Shown: positions 43,194 through 52,733, counted from the first letter of the stretch. The stretch: DNA of 64,000 nt from Ruegeria faecimaris (GCF_900182615.1 NZ_FXTE01000004.1:124001-188000); one strand, 5' to 3'. Numbers and translations are program-made. The notes: generated by a model from the sequence alone, not told the origin.

Positions 43194-44465
43194 ATGACCG
43201 AACCTCAATTTGATTTGGCCAAACGCAATGTGCCTGTTTTGACCGGGCAGAGTATTCTGTCGCAGGTCGCCTGGACCCTTGGCAGCCCGTCCATTGTCTT
43301 GCCGTTTCTTGCCGTTTCGCTGGAACTTCCGATGTTCATCGCCGGCGCGCTGGTTTCAATCCGCATGGTCGGCAGCATGATCGCCGACGTGTTTCTGGCC
43401 CAGGTCATTGCGCTGCGCGAACAGAAGAAACGCAGCATCGCGATGACCGAAGTATTGATCGGGGCCTGCCTTGTCATGGCTCTGGCGGCGGCCGCGACAG
43501 GCAGTCTCGTGTTCACGGCCACAGCCTTTATCATCGCATTTTTTTTGATCGGTCTTGTGGGTGAGATCCAGACATTGCTGCTTACTGACCTGCTGGGCGC
43601 GCACGTTCAGTCCAGGTCACGGATGATCATGCGATATCTGCAGTTAGGCGCCGGCGGATTGGGCGCAATCGGTCTTGTTCTGTTGGTCCATCAAATCACG
43701 CTGGGCAACCCTCCGTTTGCGCGCCATTCGGTTGTGATCGGAGTTGCAGTGGTGTTTTTTCTGTTGTCTGGCCTATCAATCCTGGCGATGTCCGAAGTTC
43801 CGCATCAGAAAATTTCCACAGCGCCTGAGGACGAAAGCAAAAGACATTGGTCCGAGTATTTCACCGATATTCTGGCGATGTTCAACCAGACCTGGTTCCG
43901 GCGCTATATGGTCATGCGCCTTCCGATTGTGGTTGTCAGTCTATCGGTTCCGTTCTTTGCCCTGATGGCGGCCGAGGCACATCACAGTTCGGCCAAAGGT
44001 CTTACCGCAATGATCATTTCGTCGGCCTCTGGATATCTGGTCTCTGCGCCTTTGTGGCAGTTTGTTAACCTGAAATCCCACCGGGCGGTCATGGTATCCG
44101 GAACTCTGATGGTGGCCTTGACCGGAGCAGGGCTGCTGACGGTCCATTACCTCCATATCGGTCATCAGGTGCACACTCATGCGGTTGCCCTGTTTGTGGT
44201 GACCGTGGCGGTAACAGGCATCAGCAGTGCCCGAAAGTTGTATTTTCTGGATATCGCCCCGTTTGATCAGCGGGTCAAAGGGGCGGCAGCGGTGAAAAGC
44301 ATCTCGCGGATTGTTGCGGTCATCGTGTCGGCGGCGCTGGCTGGTCTGGCGCATATGCACCAGGTCTCTGCGGCGGTTTTGATCGTTGTCTTGGTCAGCC
44401 TGATCGCAGCTTTTGCCTGTTACCGGGTGGTGACGCCAATTCCTAAAGCGCCCGAGCCATCCTGA
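43194..44465 (+). CDS. Major facilitator superfamily transporter
   Basis: A 423-residue membrane protein with about twelve helices. The first half contains PSIVLPFLAVSLELPMFIAG and MVGSMIADVFLAQVIALREQ; a cytoplasmic loop lies near residues 205-225 (PHQKISTAPEDESKRHWSEY). The characteristic GxxxDRxGRR-type loop is degenerate, so I cannot place it in a subfamily. Conserved in roseobacters as a lone MFS gene. Substrate unknown. Confidence 0.82.
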   Translation: MTEPQFDLAKRNVPVLTGQSILSQVAWTLGSPSIVLPFLAVSLELPMFIAGALVSIRMVGSMIADVFLAQVIALREQKKRSIAMTEVLIGACLVMALAAAATGSLVFTATAFIIAFFLIGLVGEIQTLLLTDLLGAHVQSRSRMIMRYLQLGAGGLGAIGLVLLVHQITLGNPPFARHSVVIGVAVVFFLLSGLSILAMSEVPHQKISTAPEDESKRHWSEYFTDILAMFNQTWFRRYMVMRLPIVVVSLSVPFFALMAAEAHHSSAKGLTAMIISSASGYLVSAPLWQFVNLKSHRAVMVSGTLMVALTGAGLLTVHYLHIGHQVHTHAVALFVVTVAVTGISSARKLYFLDIAPFDQRVKGAAAVKSISRIVAVIVSAALAGLAHMHQVSAAVLIVVLVSLIAAFACYRVVTPIPKAPEPS

Positions 44466-44479
44466 TCGGCCAATCCTGT

Positions 44480-45364
44480 CTATCGTTGAATAAGCGCGTC
44501 GACAGCCGCGCGCTTTACAGCGGCGGTCAGCGGCGAAAGGGCCGAGGATAAGACACGCCCGACCTGCCAGGTCAGCGGAACATCAAGGGGCGTGTCTGGT
44601 ATCAAGGGGCACAACAGGCCATCTGCCAAAGGCTTTTGTACCAGCTCAATCGGGTTCATTCCCCACCCGATGCCGGCGATCGCTGCATCCACAAACCCGT
44701 GTGAGGATGGCAGAAAATGCGATGGCGGGGAAATGTAGTGCCCAAACTCTCTCGCAAACCAGGCTTTCTGAAGACCGTCCTTTTGATTGAAGGTCAGGCA
44801 CGGTGCTATGGCAAGGCTGCTTTTGGTTACACCGTCCCGGAACCATTTATGCATAAAACCTGGGCTGGCCGTTGGAATGTACCTGAAATCCCCAAGTGGA
44901 TGGGCATCGCAGCCAGAGACCGGTTGCCCTCCGGTGGTAACAGCCGCGCTGACCTCACCGCGGCGCAACCAATCGGCCGAATGGTCCTGATCATCAATTA
45001 CCAGATCGAACAGCAATTCATCTGTTTGGGCCATCGCAGCGATGAACCATGTGGCCAAACTGTCTGCAGGAATTGCAATGCGCACCTGGGTCGGGCCAGA
45101 GGTTCCCTCCAACGCAAGTTCACGGGCCAGCTGTGCCTCAAGCAGCCCGATATCCTCGGCGTATCTGGCAATGCGCAAGCCGGCGGGTGTCGCTGTGCAG
45201 GGCGCACCACGAGTGATCAGAGCGGCGCCTATCCGATCCTCTAATGACTTGATCCGCTGCGATATCGCCGAAGGCGTCACCGACAGCTCTGTGGCGGCGG
45301 CGTCAAAGCTTCCGTGGCGTAGAATGGCCGAAAGTGCGGCAAGGTGATTGGGATCCAGCAACAT
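44480..45364 (-). CDS. argP: LysR-type regulator ArgP (IciA) family
   Basis: A 294-residue LysR protein. The HTH is DPNHLAALSAILRHGSFDAA followed by LSVTPSAISQRIKSLEDRIG and RGAPCTATPAGLRI. The ADSLATWF block near residue 98 (LRIAIPADSLATWFIAAMAQ-like) is typical of ArgP. In E. coli ArgP activates argO, an arginine exporter, in response to arginine or lysine. The divergent gene here is an ArgO-type exporter, which supports the assignment. The two are 86 bp apart. Confidence 0.9.
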   Translation of the reverse strand: MLLDPNHLAALSAILRHGSFDAAATELSVTPSAISQRIKSLEDRIGAALITRGAPCTATPAGLRIARYAEDIGLLEAQLARELALEGTSGPTQVRIAIPADSLATWFIAAMAQTDELLFDLVIDDQDHSADWLRRGEVSAAVTTGGQPVSGCDAHPLGDFRYIPTASPGFMHKWFRDGVTKSSLAIAPCLTFNQKDGLQKAWFAREFGHYISPPSHFLPSSHGFVDAAIAGIGWGMNPIELVQKPLADGLLCPLIPDTPLDVPLTWQVGRVLSSALSPLTAAVKRAAVDALIQR

Positions 45365-45396
45365 TAGCAGAGCTTAATCAGGTGTAACTTCTTTAA

Positions 45397-45432
45397 TTTG
45401 ATAAATCGACTGACTGGCTCTAGTCAATCAAA
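45397..45432 (+). promoter_or_regulatory. Candidate ArgP-binding dyad between argP and argO
   Basis: TTTGAT at 45397 and ATCAAA at 45427 form an inverted pair, and GACT (45408) with AGTC (45422) lie inside, slightly off-centre. The region overlaps the likely promoters of both genes. LysR operators often look like this, but the dyad is imperfect. Confidence 0.3.
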
Positions 45433-45450
45433 TCGAACACAGGAGGTTTC

Positions 45451-46050
45451 ATGTCCGCATCTCTGATTTCCGGATTCGCTCTGGGCTTTAGTCTGATTTT
45501 GGCCATTGGTGCGCAGAACGCCTTTGTCCTGCGTCAAGGGCTGCGCCGCGAACATGTTTTTGCCCTATGCCTGACCTGCGCCGTATCGGATGCCATTCTG
45601 ATTGCGGCAGGGGTTGCCGGGTTCGGAACGCTTGCTCAGACCGCTCCTTGGTTCGAGCCGGTCATGCGCTATGGCGGGGCTGTGTTTCTGACCTGGTACG
45701 GGTTGCGCAGCCTGCTATCGGCCTGGCGCGGCGGGTCTTCCATGGATGTCAGTGAAGGGACACGTTCAAGTCTGAGGTCTGTCCTGCTGACCGTGCTGGC
45801 ATTCACCTGGTTGAATCCGCATGTCTATCTGGACACGGTGGTTCTGATCGGGTCGATATCTGCACAATATGATGACCGGTTGGCCTTTGCTATTGGAGCG
45901 ATGCTGTCCAGCTTTGTCTTCTTCTTCTCGTTGGGCTACGGGGCAAGGATTCTGTCGCCGGTCTTTGCCCGCCCAAGGGCATGGCAGGTGCTGGATATTG
46001 TTATCGGTTTTGTCATGCTGGCGATTGCGGCCAAGCTGGTGGCGATCTGA
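45451..46050 (+). CDS. argO: LysE/ArgO family amino acid exporter
   Basis: A 199-residue membrane protein with six helices, of the LysE/ArgO group. The N-terminus GFSLILAIGAQNAFVLRQGL contains the hallmark GAQNAFVLRQG. ALLVFTLLNPHVYLD-type FTWLNPHVYLDTVVLIG is the second hallmark. Expected to export L-arginine or L-lysine. An AGGAGG site precedes the ATG. ArgP is divergent, as in E. coli. Confidence 0.93.
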   Translation: MSASLISGFALGFSLILAIGAQNAFVLRQGLRREHVFALCLTCAVSDAILIAAGVAGFGTLAQTAPWFEPVMRYGGAVFLTWYGLRSLLSAWRGGSSMDVSEGTRSSLRSVLLTVLAFTWLNPHVYLDTVVLIGSISAQYDDRLAFAIGAMLSSFVFFFSLGYGARILSPVFARPRAWQVLDIVIGFVMLAIAAKLVAI

Positions 46051-46090
46051 GGTCTTGTTCCCGCCTGTGTTTCGGTGTTGAACCGTTAAC

Positions 46091-46999
46091 ATGACAACTC
46101 AACCTAACACCTATCGGCCATTGGCGGGAATGTTCTGGATGTTTTCCGCCGGTCTGTCCTTTGTTGTCATGACTGCGCTCGTCAAATCTCTGGGCACCTC
46201 CATGGACCCGATACAGGCCGCATTTCTGCGCTTTGTCTTTGGGTTGGTGTTCCTACTGCCAGCGTTATGGCTGATCGTTACGACACCTCTGACACGTAGG
46301 CATTTGACACTGTTCGGCATCCGCGGGGTGGTTCACGCCATTGCCGTGATGCTGTGGTTCTTTTCCATGACCCGAATTCCGTTGGCCGAAGTCACGGCCA
46401 TGAACTACATGACGCCGGTCTATGTCACATTGGGTGCTGTGCTGTTTCTAGGCGAGAAACTAGCCTTCCGCCGGATTGCCGCCATTGGTGTCGCATTGAT
46501 CGGTGTAGCAATTATTCTCCGACCTGGGTTTCGGGATATCTCGGTTGGTCACGTGACCATGTTGGGCACTTCGTTGACGCTTGGTGCATCCTACCTGCTG
46601 GCCAAAATGCTGGTGCGAGATCTGCCGCCCTCGGTCGTGGTTGCACATATGTCCATATGGGTGACGATGGCGCTGATACCTTTTGCCATTGCCGTGTGGT
46701 CCCCACCAAGTCTCCATGACTTGGGTGTGCTGTTTCTGGTTGCCTGTTTTGCCACACTTGGACACTATCTGATGACCTTGGCCCTGCAGGCCGCCCCCGT
46801 AGCAGTGACGCAGCCCGTCACATTCTTACAGCTGATCTGGGCCACGCTGGTTGGGGCGTTGGTTTTCCACGAAAGCGTAGATTTGTGGGTGGTCGCCGGG
46901 GGCACGCTGATTCTGTTGGCAGTCAGTTTTATTGCCTGGCGCGAGGCCGTGTTGAACCGCAGCAGCCTGACGACCCCCAGTATTGCACCTAAACTTTAG
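46091..46999 (+). CDS. DMT-superfamily transporter (EamA type)
   Basis: A 302-residue membrane protein with ten helices formed by two EamA repeats (FSAGLSFVVMTALVKSLGTS, and TMLGTSLTLGASYLLAKMLV). AEVTAMNYMTPVYVTLGAVL and APVAVTQPVTFLQLIWATLV are the usual helix-4/9 segments. Drug- or metabolite-exporter family; substrate unknown. It follows the ArgO gene by 40 bp and may share its transcript. Confidence 0.9.
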   Translation: MTTQPNTYRPLAGMFWMFSAGLSFVVMTALVKSLGTSMDPIQAAFLRFVFGLVFLLPALWLIVTTPLTRRHLTLFGIRGVVHAIAVMLWFFSMTRIPLAEVTAMNYMTPVYVTLGAVLFLGEKLAFRRIAAIGVALIGVAIILRPGFRDISVGHVTMLGTSLTLGASYLLAKMLVRDLPPSVVVAHMSIWVTMALIPFAIAVWSPPSLHDLGVLFLVACFATLGHYLMTLALQAAPVAVTQPVTFLQLIWATLVGALVFHESVDLWVVAGGTLILLAVSFIAWREAVLNRSSLTTPSIAPKL

Positions 47000-47026
47000 C
47001 CGATTTCTGCCGAAAAAACGTTATTA

Positions 47027-47040
47027 ATTGACGAGTCAAT
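47027..47040 (+). promoter_or_regulatory. Candidate BetI operator upstream of betI
   Basis: ATTGAC-GA-GTCAAT is a perfect 6-2-6 palindrome 47 bp before the betI ATG. BetI is a TetR-type repressor that binds short dyads in its own promoter and is released by choline. The AT content around the site fits a promoter. Confidence 0.55.
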
Positions 47041-47086
47041 AAAAATCTCCTAGCGTTTTTCTATCAAAAGCAGTTGAGGGGTACGG

Positions 47087-47659
47087 ATGCCGAAACTCGG
47101 AATGGAGCCAATCCGCCGTGATGCGATCGTTAAGGCAACGATTGCTGAGCTCGGGTCGAAAAAATCCCTCGATGTAACCGTCAGCCAGATCGCTAAGCGG
47201 GCTGGCATGTCCAGCGCGCTGGCACATCACTATTTCGGCGGTAAAGATCAGATTTTTCTGGCAGCGATGCGCCGCATCCTGTCGGATTTCGGGGCAGAGG
47301 TCCGGTCAGAACTGAAAGCAGCCACGCCAAATGGACGCGCGCAGGCGATCATCCGGGCATGCTTTGCCCCATCCTGTTTCACGCCGGATGTGACGGCAGC
47401 GTGGATGACATTCTACGTTCTTGCGCAGACCAATGACGACGCCCTGCGATTGTGGCAGATTTATCAGGCCCGTATCCGGTCGAACCTAGTTTATGCGCTG
47501 CGCCCGCATTTGGCCGATCCGGTTGAGGCGGCCGGGAACATGATCGCCTTGATCGACGGACTTTATATCCACGCCGCGCTGAGCGCCCCGGAAGAACCGC
47601 AACTGGCTGTAAACCACGCGATGCGCGTGCTCAGCACCTTGCTCGAGGCCGAGAAATGA
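47087..47659 (+). CDS. betI: Transcriptional repressor BetI
   Basis: TetR-family repressor of choline-to-betaine genes, 190 residues, the exact BetI length. HTH region: EPIRRDAIVKATIAELGS, DVTVSQIAKRAGMSSALAHH and YFGGKDQIFLAAMRRILSDF. The C-terminal pocket contains CFTPDVTAAWMTFYVLAQT and RLWQIYQARIRSNLVYAL, the BetI signature. It overlaps betC by 4 bp, so they form one operon. Confidence 0.95.
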   Translation: MPKLGMEPIRRDAIVKATIAELGSKKSLDVTVSQIAKRAGMSSALAHHYFGGKDQIFLAAMRRILSDFGAEVRSELKAATPNGRAQAIIRACFAPSCFTPDVTAAWMTFYVLAQTNDDALRLWQIYQARIRSNLVYALRPHLADPVEAAGNMIALIDGLYIHAALSAPEEPQLAVNHAMRVLSTLLEAEK

Positions 47660-49164
47660 CAAAACCTAATATTCTGATCCTGATGGTGGATCAGTTGAAC
47701 GGGACCCTTTTTCCTGACGGTCCTGTCGACTGGCTGCATGCGCCAAACCTGAAAAAGCTGGCCGAACGATCCACGCGATTTGCGAATGCCTATACGGCGT
47801 CGCCCCTGTGTGCGCCGGGTCGGGCCAGTTTTATGTCCGGTCAGTTGCCGTCGCGCACTGGTGTCTATGACAATGCCGCCGAGTTTGGCAGTGATATTCC
47901 GACATATGCCCACCATCTGCGCCGTGCAGGGTACTATACCTGTCTGTCGGGCAAGATGCATTTCGTCGGGCCTGATCAGTTGCACGGGTTTGAAGATCGC
48001 CTAACCACCGACATCTACCCCGCCGATTTCGGCTGGACCCCGGACTACCGTAAACCAGGCGAGCGGATTGACTGGTGGTATCACAATATGGGTTCGGTCA
48101 CGGGCGCAGGTGTAGCCGAGATTTCCAACCAAATGGAATATGATGACGAGGTGGCTTATAACGCCAAGTCCAAGCTATACGATCTGGCCCGTGGCAAGGA
48201 CGACCGTCCATGGTGCCTGACTGTAAGCTTTACCCACCCGCATGATCCCTATGTTGCACGTCGCAAATACTGGGACCTGTACGAAGATTGCGAGCACCTT
48301 CTGCCCGAGATTGCCGACCTTGGTTATGATAATCAGGACCCGCATTCGAAACGGATTTTTGACGCCAATGACTGGCGCAGCTTTGACATCACTCAAGAAG
48401 ATACCCGCAAATCACGCCGCGCCTATTTCGCCAATATCTCTTATCTGGACGACAAGGTCGGAGAAATCCTCGAGGTGTTAGAGACCACGCGGCAAGAGGC
48501 GATCATCCTGTTCGTTTCGGATCATGGCGATATGCTTGGTGAACGCGGATTGTGGTTCAAGATGACCTTCTATGAAGGGTCATCCCGCGTCCCGCTGATG
48601 ATCTGTGCGCCCGATCTGCCAGCGGGCCGGATCGACGCTCCGGTTTCGACCATAGATGTGACGCCGACCTTGGGTGCTCTTGCCGGTGTCGATATGGCAG
48701 AGATCGCGCCGTGGACAGATGGCGAAAACCTTGTGCCGCTGGCCATGGGGCACGAGCGCAGTGCGCCGGTCGCGATGGAATATGCAGCCGAGGCCTCTTA
48801 TGCGCCACTGGTGTCCTTGCGCTATGGCAAATGGAAATACAACCGATGTGCGCTAGACCCTGATCAACTGTTCGACCTCGAGGCGGACCCTTCCGAGTTG
48901 GAGAACCTTGCAGACAGGCCAGAGCATGCAGGAACGTTACAGACCTTGCGTGCCAAGTCCGATGCTCGCTGGGATCTGGATCGGTTCGACGCCGAAGTTC
49001 GCGCCAGCCAGGCGCGTCGCTGGGTCGTGTACGAGGCGTTGCGCCAGGGCGGGTATTATCCTTGGGACTACCAGCCCCTGCAGAAAGCATCTGAGCGGTA
49101 CATGCGTAACCACATGGATCTGAATATCGTCGAGGAAAGCCAACGCTTTCCACGCGGAGAGTAA
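47656..49164 (+). CDS. betC: Choline-sulfatase
   Basis: Hydrolyses choline-O-sulfate to choline and sulfate in the cytoplasm. It has 502 residues. The sulfatase signature LCAPGRASFMSG contains Cys52, which is converted to formylglycine; SGKMHFVGPDQLHGFEDRLT is the choline-sulfatase-specific continuation. SDHGDMLGERGLWFKMTFYEG supplies metal and substrate residues. The C-terminal tail MDLNIVEESQRFPRGE is also typical. The operon gives choline to betA downstream. The palindromic repeat at 49,201 separates it from betA. Confidence 0.95.
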   Translation: MTKPNILILMVDQLNGTLFPDGPVDWLHAPNLKKLAERSTRFANAYTASPLCAPGRASFMSGQLPSRTGVYDNAAEFGSDIPTYAHHLRRAGYYTCLSGKMHFVGPDQLHGFEDRLTTDIYPADFGWTPDYRKPGERIDWWYHNMGSVTGAGVAEISNQMEYDDEVAYNAKSKLYDLARGKDDRPWCLTVSFTHPHDPYVARRKYWDLYEDCEHLLPEIADLGYDNQDPHSKRIFDANDWRSFDITQEDTRKSRRAYFANISYLDDKVGEILEVLETTRQEAIILFVSDHGDMLGERGLWFKMTFYEGSSRVPLMICAPDLPAGRIDAPVSTIDVTPTLGALAGVDMAEIAPWTDGENLVPLAMGHERSAPVAMEYAAEASYAPLVSLRYGKWKYNRCALDPDQLFDLEADPSELENLADRPEHAGTLQTLRAKSDARWDLDRFDAEVRASQARRWVVYEALRQGGYYPWDYQPLQKASERYMRNHMDLNIVEESQRFPRGE

Positions 49165-49200
49165 CAACCCGAATTAACAAGACCCTCTCCGGTCAGGCAG

Positions 49201-49221
49201 AGATTTTTCGATGAAAAATCT
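49201..49221 (+). repeat. Palindromic repeat, copy 1 (between betC and betA)
   Basis: AGATTTTTC-GAT-GAAAAATCT is a perfect 9-bp inverted repeat. It shares TTTTTCG-NN-GAAAAATCTTG with a second copy at 62,581. It is 37 bp after betC and 30 bp before betA. It can fold but lacks a run of T after the stem, so it is not a standard terminator. Confidence 0.7.
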
Positions 49222-49250
49222 TGGCTCCGGTTGAGAATGGAGACCCGAAA

Positions 49251-50909
49251 ATGGAAGCAGATTTCGTCATCGTCGGCGCAGGTTCCGCAGGCTGCGCGAT
49301 GGCATATCGTTTGAGTGAGGCCGGTGCCTCGGTTCTGGTGATCGAGCATGGCGGTACCGACATGGGCCCGTTTATCCAGATGCCCGCCGCGCTAAGCTAT
49401 CCGATGAACATGTCGCGCTATGACTGGGGCTATCAATCCGAGCCTGAGCCGCATCTGAACAACCGCCGCCTGGCCTGCCCGCGAGGGAAGGTGATCGGCG
49501 GATCCTCTTCGATCAACGGAATGGTTTATGTGCGCGGCCACGCCCGGGACTTCGATACCTGGGCCGAGATGGGCGCGGATGGCTGGTCTTATGCGGATGT
49601 GCTGCCGTATTACAAACGGATGGAGACCTGGCATGACGGCGGTCATGGTGGTGATTCCGCGTGGCGGGGCACTGACGGGCCGCTGCATGTGTCGCGGGGC
49701 CCGCGTGCGAACCCGCTGTTCCAGGCCTTTGTCGATGCGGGCCAGCAAGCCGGGTATGAAGTCACGGGCGACTATAACGGTGAAAAGCAAGAAGGCTTCG
49801 GCCCGATGGAGCAGACCGTCTGGAAAGGGCGGCGCTGGTCGGCGGCAAATGCCTATCTGCGGCCTGCGCTCAAGCGCGAGAACTGTGATATCGTGCGCGG
49901 TCTGGCGACCCGGATTGTTCTGGAAAACGGAAGTGCTGTTGGTGTTGAACTGATCCGTGGCGGCAAGACAGAGGTCATCCGCGCCCGCCGCGAAGTGGTC
50001 ATCGCAGCCTCGTCCATCAATTCGCCGAAACTTTTGATGCTGTCTGGAATCGGCCCGGCTGCGCATTTGGCTGAGCAGGGGATCGGAGTTGTTGCAGACC
50101 GTCCGGGAGTTGGCGCAAATCTACAGGACCATTTGGAGCTGTATATCCAGCAGGCCTCGCTTCAGCCGATCACACTCTACAAACACTGGAACCTGGTCAG
50201 CAAAGGCCTGATCGGGGCGCAATGGCTGTTCACCAAGACCGGCCTTGGTGCCTCGAACCAGTTCGAAAGCGCGGCCTTTATCCGATCAAGGCCGGGTGTC
50301 GAATACCCCGACATCCAGTACCACTTCCTGCCGATGGCGGTGCGCTATGACGGGCAGGCTGCGGCCGAGGGGCACGGGTTCCAAGCACATGTGGGTCCGA
50401 TGCGATCGGAATCACGGGGTGCTGTGACATTGCGCTCGGATCGACCCGAGGACGCACCTGTCATCCGGTTCAATTACATGAGCCAGGAAAAAGATTGGGA
50501 GGAGTTCCGCACCTGTATCCGCCTGACGCGAGAGATTTTCGGGCAAGAGGCGTTCAGACCCTTTGCCGGGAAAGAGATTCAGCCCGGTGCTGCGGTACAA
50601 ACAGATGAAGAGTTGAACGCCTTTATCGCTGAGCATGCCGAAAGTGCCTATCATCCCTGCGGCACCTGCAGGATGGGACGGGCGGATGACCAGAACGCGG
50701 TTGTCGACTCCGAAGGCCGGGTGATCGGCGTGGATCGGCTGCGTGTGGCGGACAGTTCGATCTTTCCGCAAATCACCAACGGCAACCTTAATGCGCCGTC
50801 GATCATGGTGGGCGAGAAAGTCTCGGATCATCTGCTGGGCAAAGATCCGTTGCCCAAAGCCAATGATCAACCTTGGATTCATCCGCAATGGGCCTCGGCG
50901 CAGCGCTGA
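49251..50909 (+). CDS. betA: Choline dehydrogenase
   Basis: Membrane-associated GMC flavoprotein that oxidises choline to betaine aldehyde (and further); 552 residues. FAD motif [20 protein letters not shown] at the N-terminus; GMC signature [20 protein letters not shown] near residue 83; the active-site region HPCGTCRMG and [20 protein letters not shown] at the C-terminus. I chose the ATG at 49251 (GGAG about 9 bases before) and not the upstream in-frame one. betB does not follow; the next gene is a DUF465 peptide. Confidence 0.95.
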   Translation: MEADFVIVGAGSAGCAMAYRLSEAGASVLVIEHGGTDMGPFIQMPAALSYPMNMSRYDWGYQSEPEPHLNNRRLACPRGKVIGGSSSINGMVYVRGHARDFDTWAEMGADGWSYADVLPYYKRMETWHDGGHGGDSAWRGTDGPLHVSRGPRANPLFQAFVDAGQQAGYEVTGDYNGEKQEGFGPMEQTVWKGRRWSAANAYLRPALKRENCDIVRGLATRIVLENGSAVGVELIRGGKTEVIRARREVVIAASSINSPKLLMLSGIGPAAHLAEQGIGVVADRPGVGANLQDHLELYIQQASLQPITLYKHWNLVSKGLIGAQWLFTKTGLGASNQFESAAFIRSRPGVEYPDIQYHFLPMAVRYDGQAAAEGHGFQAHVGPMRSESRGAVTLRSDRPEDAPVIRFNYMSQEKDWEEFRTCIRLTREIFGQEAFRPFAGKEIQPGAAVQTDEELNAFIAEHAESAYHPCGTCRMGRADDQNAVVDSEGRVIGVDRLRVADSSIFPQITNGNLNAPSIMVGEKVSDHLLGKDPLPKANDQPWIHPQWASAQR

Positions 50910-50987
50910 TTTGATCCGCGTCAAAGCGGGGGGAGTGGGACCAATATAGACCTGAATCGCAACGCATTTTCTAAGGAGCGAACAGGA

Positions 50988-51227
50988 ATGTCCCACACCC
51001 CGCACGAATTGGCCGAAGAGTTTCCCGACAAGGTCGAATTGATCAGTCAGCTTAAACAGTCCGATGCGCATTTTTCTCGTCTGGCCGAAGAGTATCATGA
51101 GGTCAATCGTATCGTGCACCGCGCGGAAACTAACGTCGAGCCGATGGAGGACCTTGCCGAAGGCGAGCTGCGCAAGAAACGCGCCGCATTGAAGGATGAG
51201 ATCTGGGCGATTTTGTCGAACGCTTAA
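50988..51227 (+). CDS. DUF465 (YdcH) family protein
   Basis: A 79-residue, highly charged helical protein. HELAEEFPDKVELISQLKQS and RLAEEYHEVNRIVHRAETNV match YdcH/DUF465, a coiled-coil hairpin of unknown role. AAGGAG precedes the ATG. It is a lone gene after betA, probably with its own promoter. Confidence 0.9.
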   Translation: MSHTPHELAEEFPDKVELISQLKQSDAHFSRLAEEYHEVNRIVHRAETNVEPMEDLAEGELRKKRAALKDEIWAILSNA

Positions 51228-51235
51228 GGGTTGGG

Positions 51236-51255
51236 CGGGGGCATTGCCCCCGTTT
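51236..51255 (+). terminator. Candidate terminator between DUF465 and pccR
   Basis: GGGGGC-ATT-GCCCCC followed by GTTTC. Short loop and short T run; it lies between two convergent genes. Confidence 0.45.
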
Positions 51256-51286
51256 CGGCTGGCCGTGGTTTTAGGCCGGGTAAAGC

Positions 51287-52687
51287 TCAGGTGACTTCAT
51301 AGGGTAAGGTTCCGCGGGTATGAGTGTCGATGGACAGGCGACGTTCCAGCGGAGGAACTGACCGTTGGTGGCAGTTCTGGCGTTCGCAGATCCGGCACGA
51401 GATACCTATGGGCTCGTAGGCACTGGCGTTTGAGATATCCAGATTGTCGGCATAAACCAACGCTTCGGCGTGGCGGACCTCGCATCCCAGCGCAATCGCA
51501 TAGCGCCGTACAGGCGCTCCGTACGAACCGCCCGATTTCGAAACATCCCGCGCCAGCGAGATATAGCGGACCCCGTCCGGGGTTTCGGCAAGCTGCCGCA
51601 GGAAGTGACCCGGAGTTTCAAAGGCGCGATGCACATTCCACAACGGGCAGGCACCGCCAAAGCGCGCAAATTGCAGGCGCGTGGCGGAGTGGCGTTTTGT
51701 GATCGTTCCGGCCTGATCCACCCGAACAAAGAAGAATGGTATCCCCTTTGCACCGGGGCGCTGCAGCGTCGAAAGCCTGTGGGCCACCTGTTCGATGGAT
51801 GCTCCAAAACGATTGCTGAGCAATTCCAAATCATGGCGGTAAAGCTGGGCTGCACTGAGAAATTCGCCATAGGGCATCAGAGAGGCGCCAGCGAAATAAT
51901 TCGCCAAGCCGATCTTCGCAATCGCGCGCGCCTCATCACTGTGAAATTTGGCGAAATCCAGTGTCGCTTCAAGCAGCTTGTCCTGATTGATTAGGGATAC
52001 CTGCAAGAGCAGTTGAAACACTTGTGTTTGCGGTGCAATCCGTGATGACAGCAGCAATGTTTTGCTATCCGCATCGTATTTCCGGGTTTCTTCGATATCC
52101 GGGAACTGAACGCGAATACCATTTTCACCCAAGCTTTCGATTGCGGCGGCGCGAATTCCGCCTTTGTCCTGAGCGCGGCCAGAAAATCGTTCTGCGGCCC
52201 GGTCAACCGCGTCTATGTAGTTGTCGCAATAATGGAAAAAGTCTCGCACTTCTTCCCAGGGGCTGGCCTGAATCTGTGCGTCTTCACGTCCCAGGGCTTC
52301 GTCCAGCGAGGCCAGCCTTTCATGCGTCTGGCGATACGTGCGGTGCAGGGCGATAAACGCTCGGGCCATTGCGGGGGCGTTTGAAGCTGTTAGGCGCAGA
52401 TCAGCGAGCGGTGGCATGGCGTCATCAAACACGGGGTCCGCCAGCGCCTCGCGCAGGTCTGAGACCAGACGTTCGCTGTCGCCAGTGCTAAGTTCGGTCA
52501 CGTCCATGCCGAATTCCTGCGCCAGAGCCAGAACAACCGTGGTCGAGATCGGGCGGTTGTTATTCTCCATCTGGTTCAGATAGGGAAGCGAAACCCCCAG
52601 TTTGGCTGCGAATTCCTTTTGTGTCAGCGTCAGGCGCGTGCGCATTTCACGCAGTTTTGCACCAGCATAGAGCTTTTGGGTCGCCAT
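51287..52687 (-). CDS. pccR: Short-chain fatty acyl-CoA regulator PccR (ScfR family)
   Basis: A 466-residue regulator. N-terminal XRE helix-turn-helix (KLREMRTRLTLTQKEFAAKL, GVSLPYLNQMENNNRPIS). The middle is the DUF955/ImmA-IrrE-like core (ETRKYDADSKTLLLSSRIAP, HSDEARAIAKIGLANYFAGA with the expected metal-His replaced). The C-terminal domain has ISCRICERQNC (Cys431, Cys434, Cys439), a possible redox or iron-sulfur centre of this family. In Rhodobacter sphaeroides PccR activates pccB and is itself bound upstream of pccR and pccB. Here it lies one gene away from pccB, which supports the call. I use the ATG at 52687; a TTG 15 bases upstream opens the frame. Confidence 0.93.
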   Translation of the reverse strand: MATQKLYAGAKLREMRTRLTLTQKEFAAKLGVSLPYLNQMENNNRPISTTVVLALAQEFGMDVTELSTGDSERLVSDLREALADPVFDDAMPPLADLRLTASNAPAMARAFIALHRTYRQTHERLASLDEALGREDAQIQASPWEEVRDFFHYCDNYIDAVDRAAERFSGRAQDKGGIRAAAIESLGENGIRVQFPDIEETRKYDADSKTLLLSSRIAPQTQVFQLLLQVSLINQDKLLEATLDFAKFHSDEARAIAKIGLANYFAGASLMPYGEFLSAAQLYRHDLELLSNRFGASIEQVAHRLSTLQRPGAKGIPFFFVRVDQAGTITKRHSATRLQFARFGGACPLWNVHRAFETPGHFLRQLAETPDGVRYISLARDVSKSGGSYGAPVRRYAIALGCEVRHAEALVYADNLDISNASAYEPIGISCRICERQNCHQRSVPPLERRLSIDTHTRGTLPYEVT

Positions 52688-52695
52688 GGCGTGCC

Positions 52696-52733
52696 TTTGC
52701 AACTTTTCTAATCTTGAACGCTAGCTTTGCAAA
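52696..52733 (-). promoter_or_regulatory. Candidate PccR sites upstream of pccR
   Basis: TTTGCAAC at 52696 and TTTGCAAA at 52726, exactly 30 bp apart, lie in front of the pccR ATG. TTTGCAAA half-sites are the known recognition element of PccR in Rhodobacteraceae. The sites would mediate autoregulation. Confidence 0.55.
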
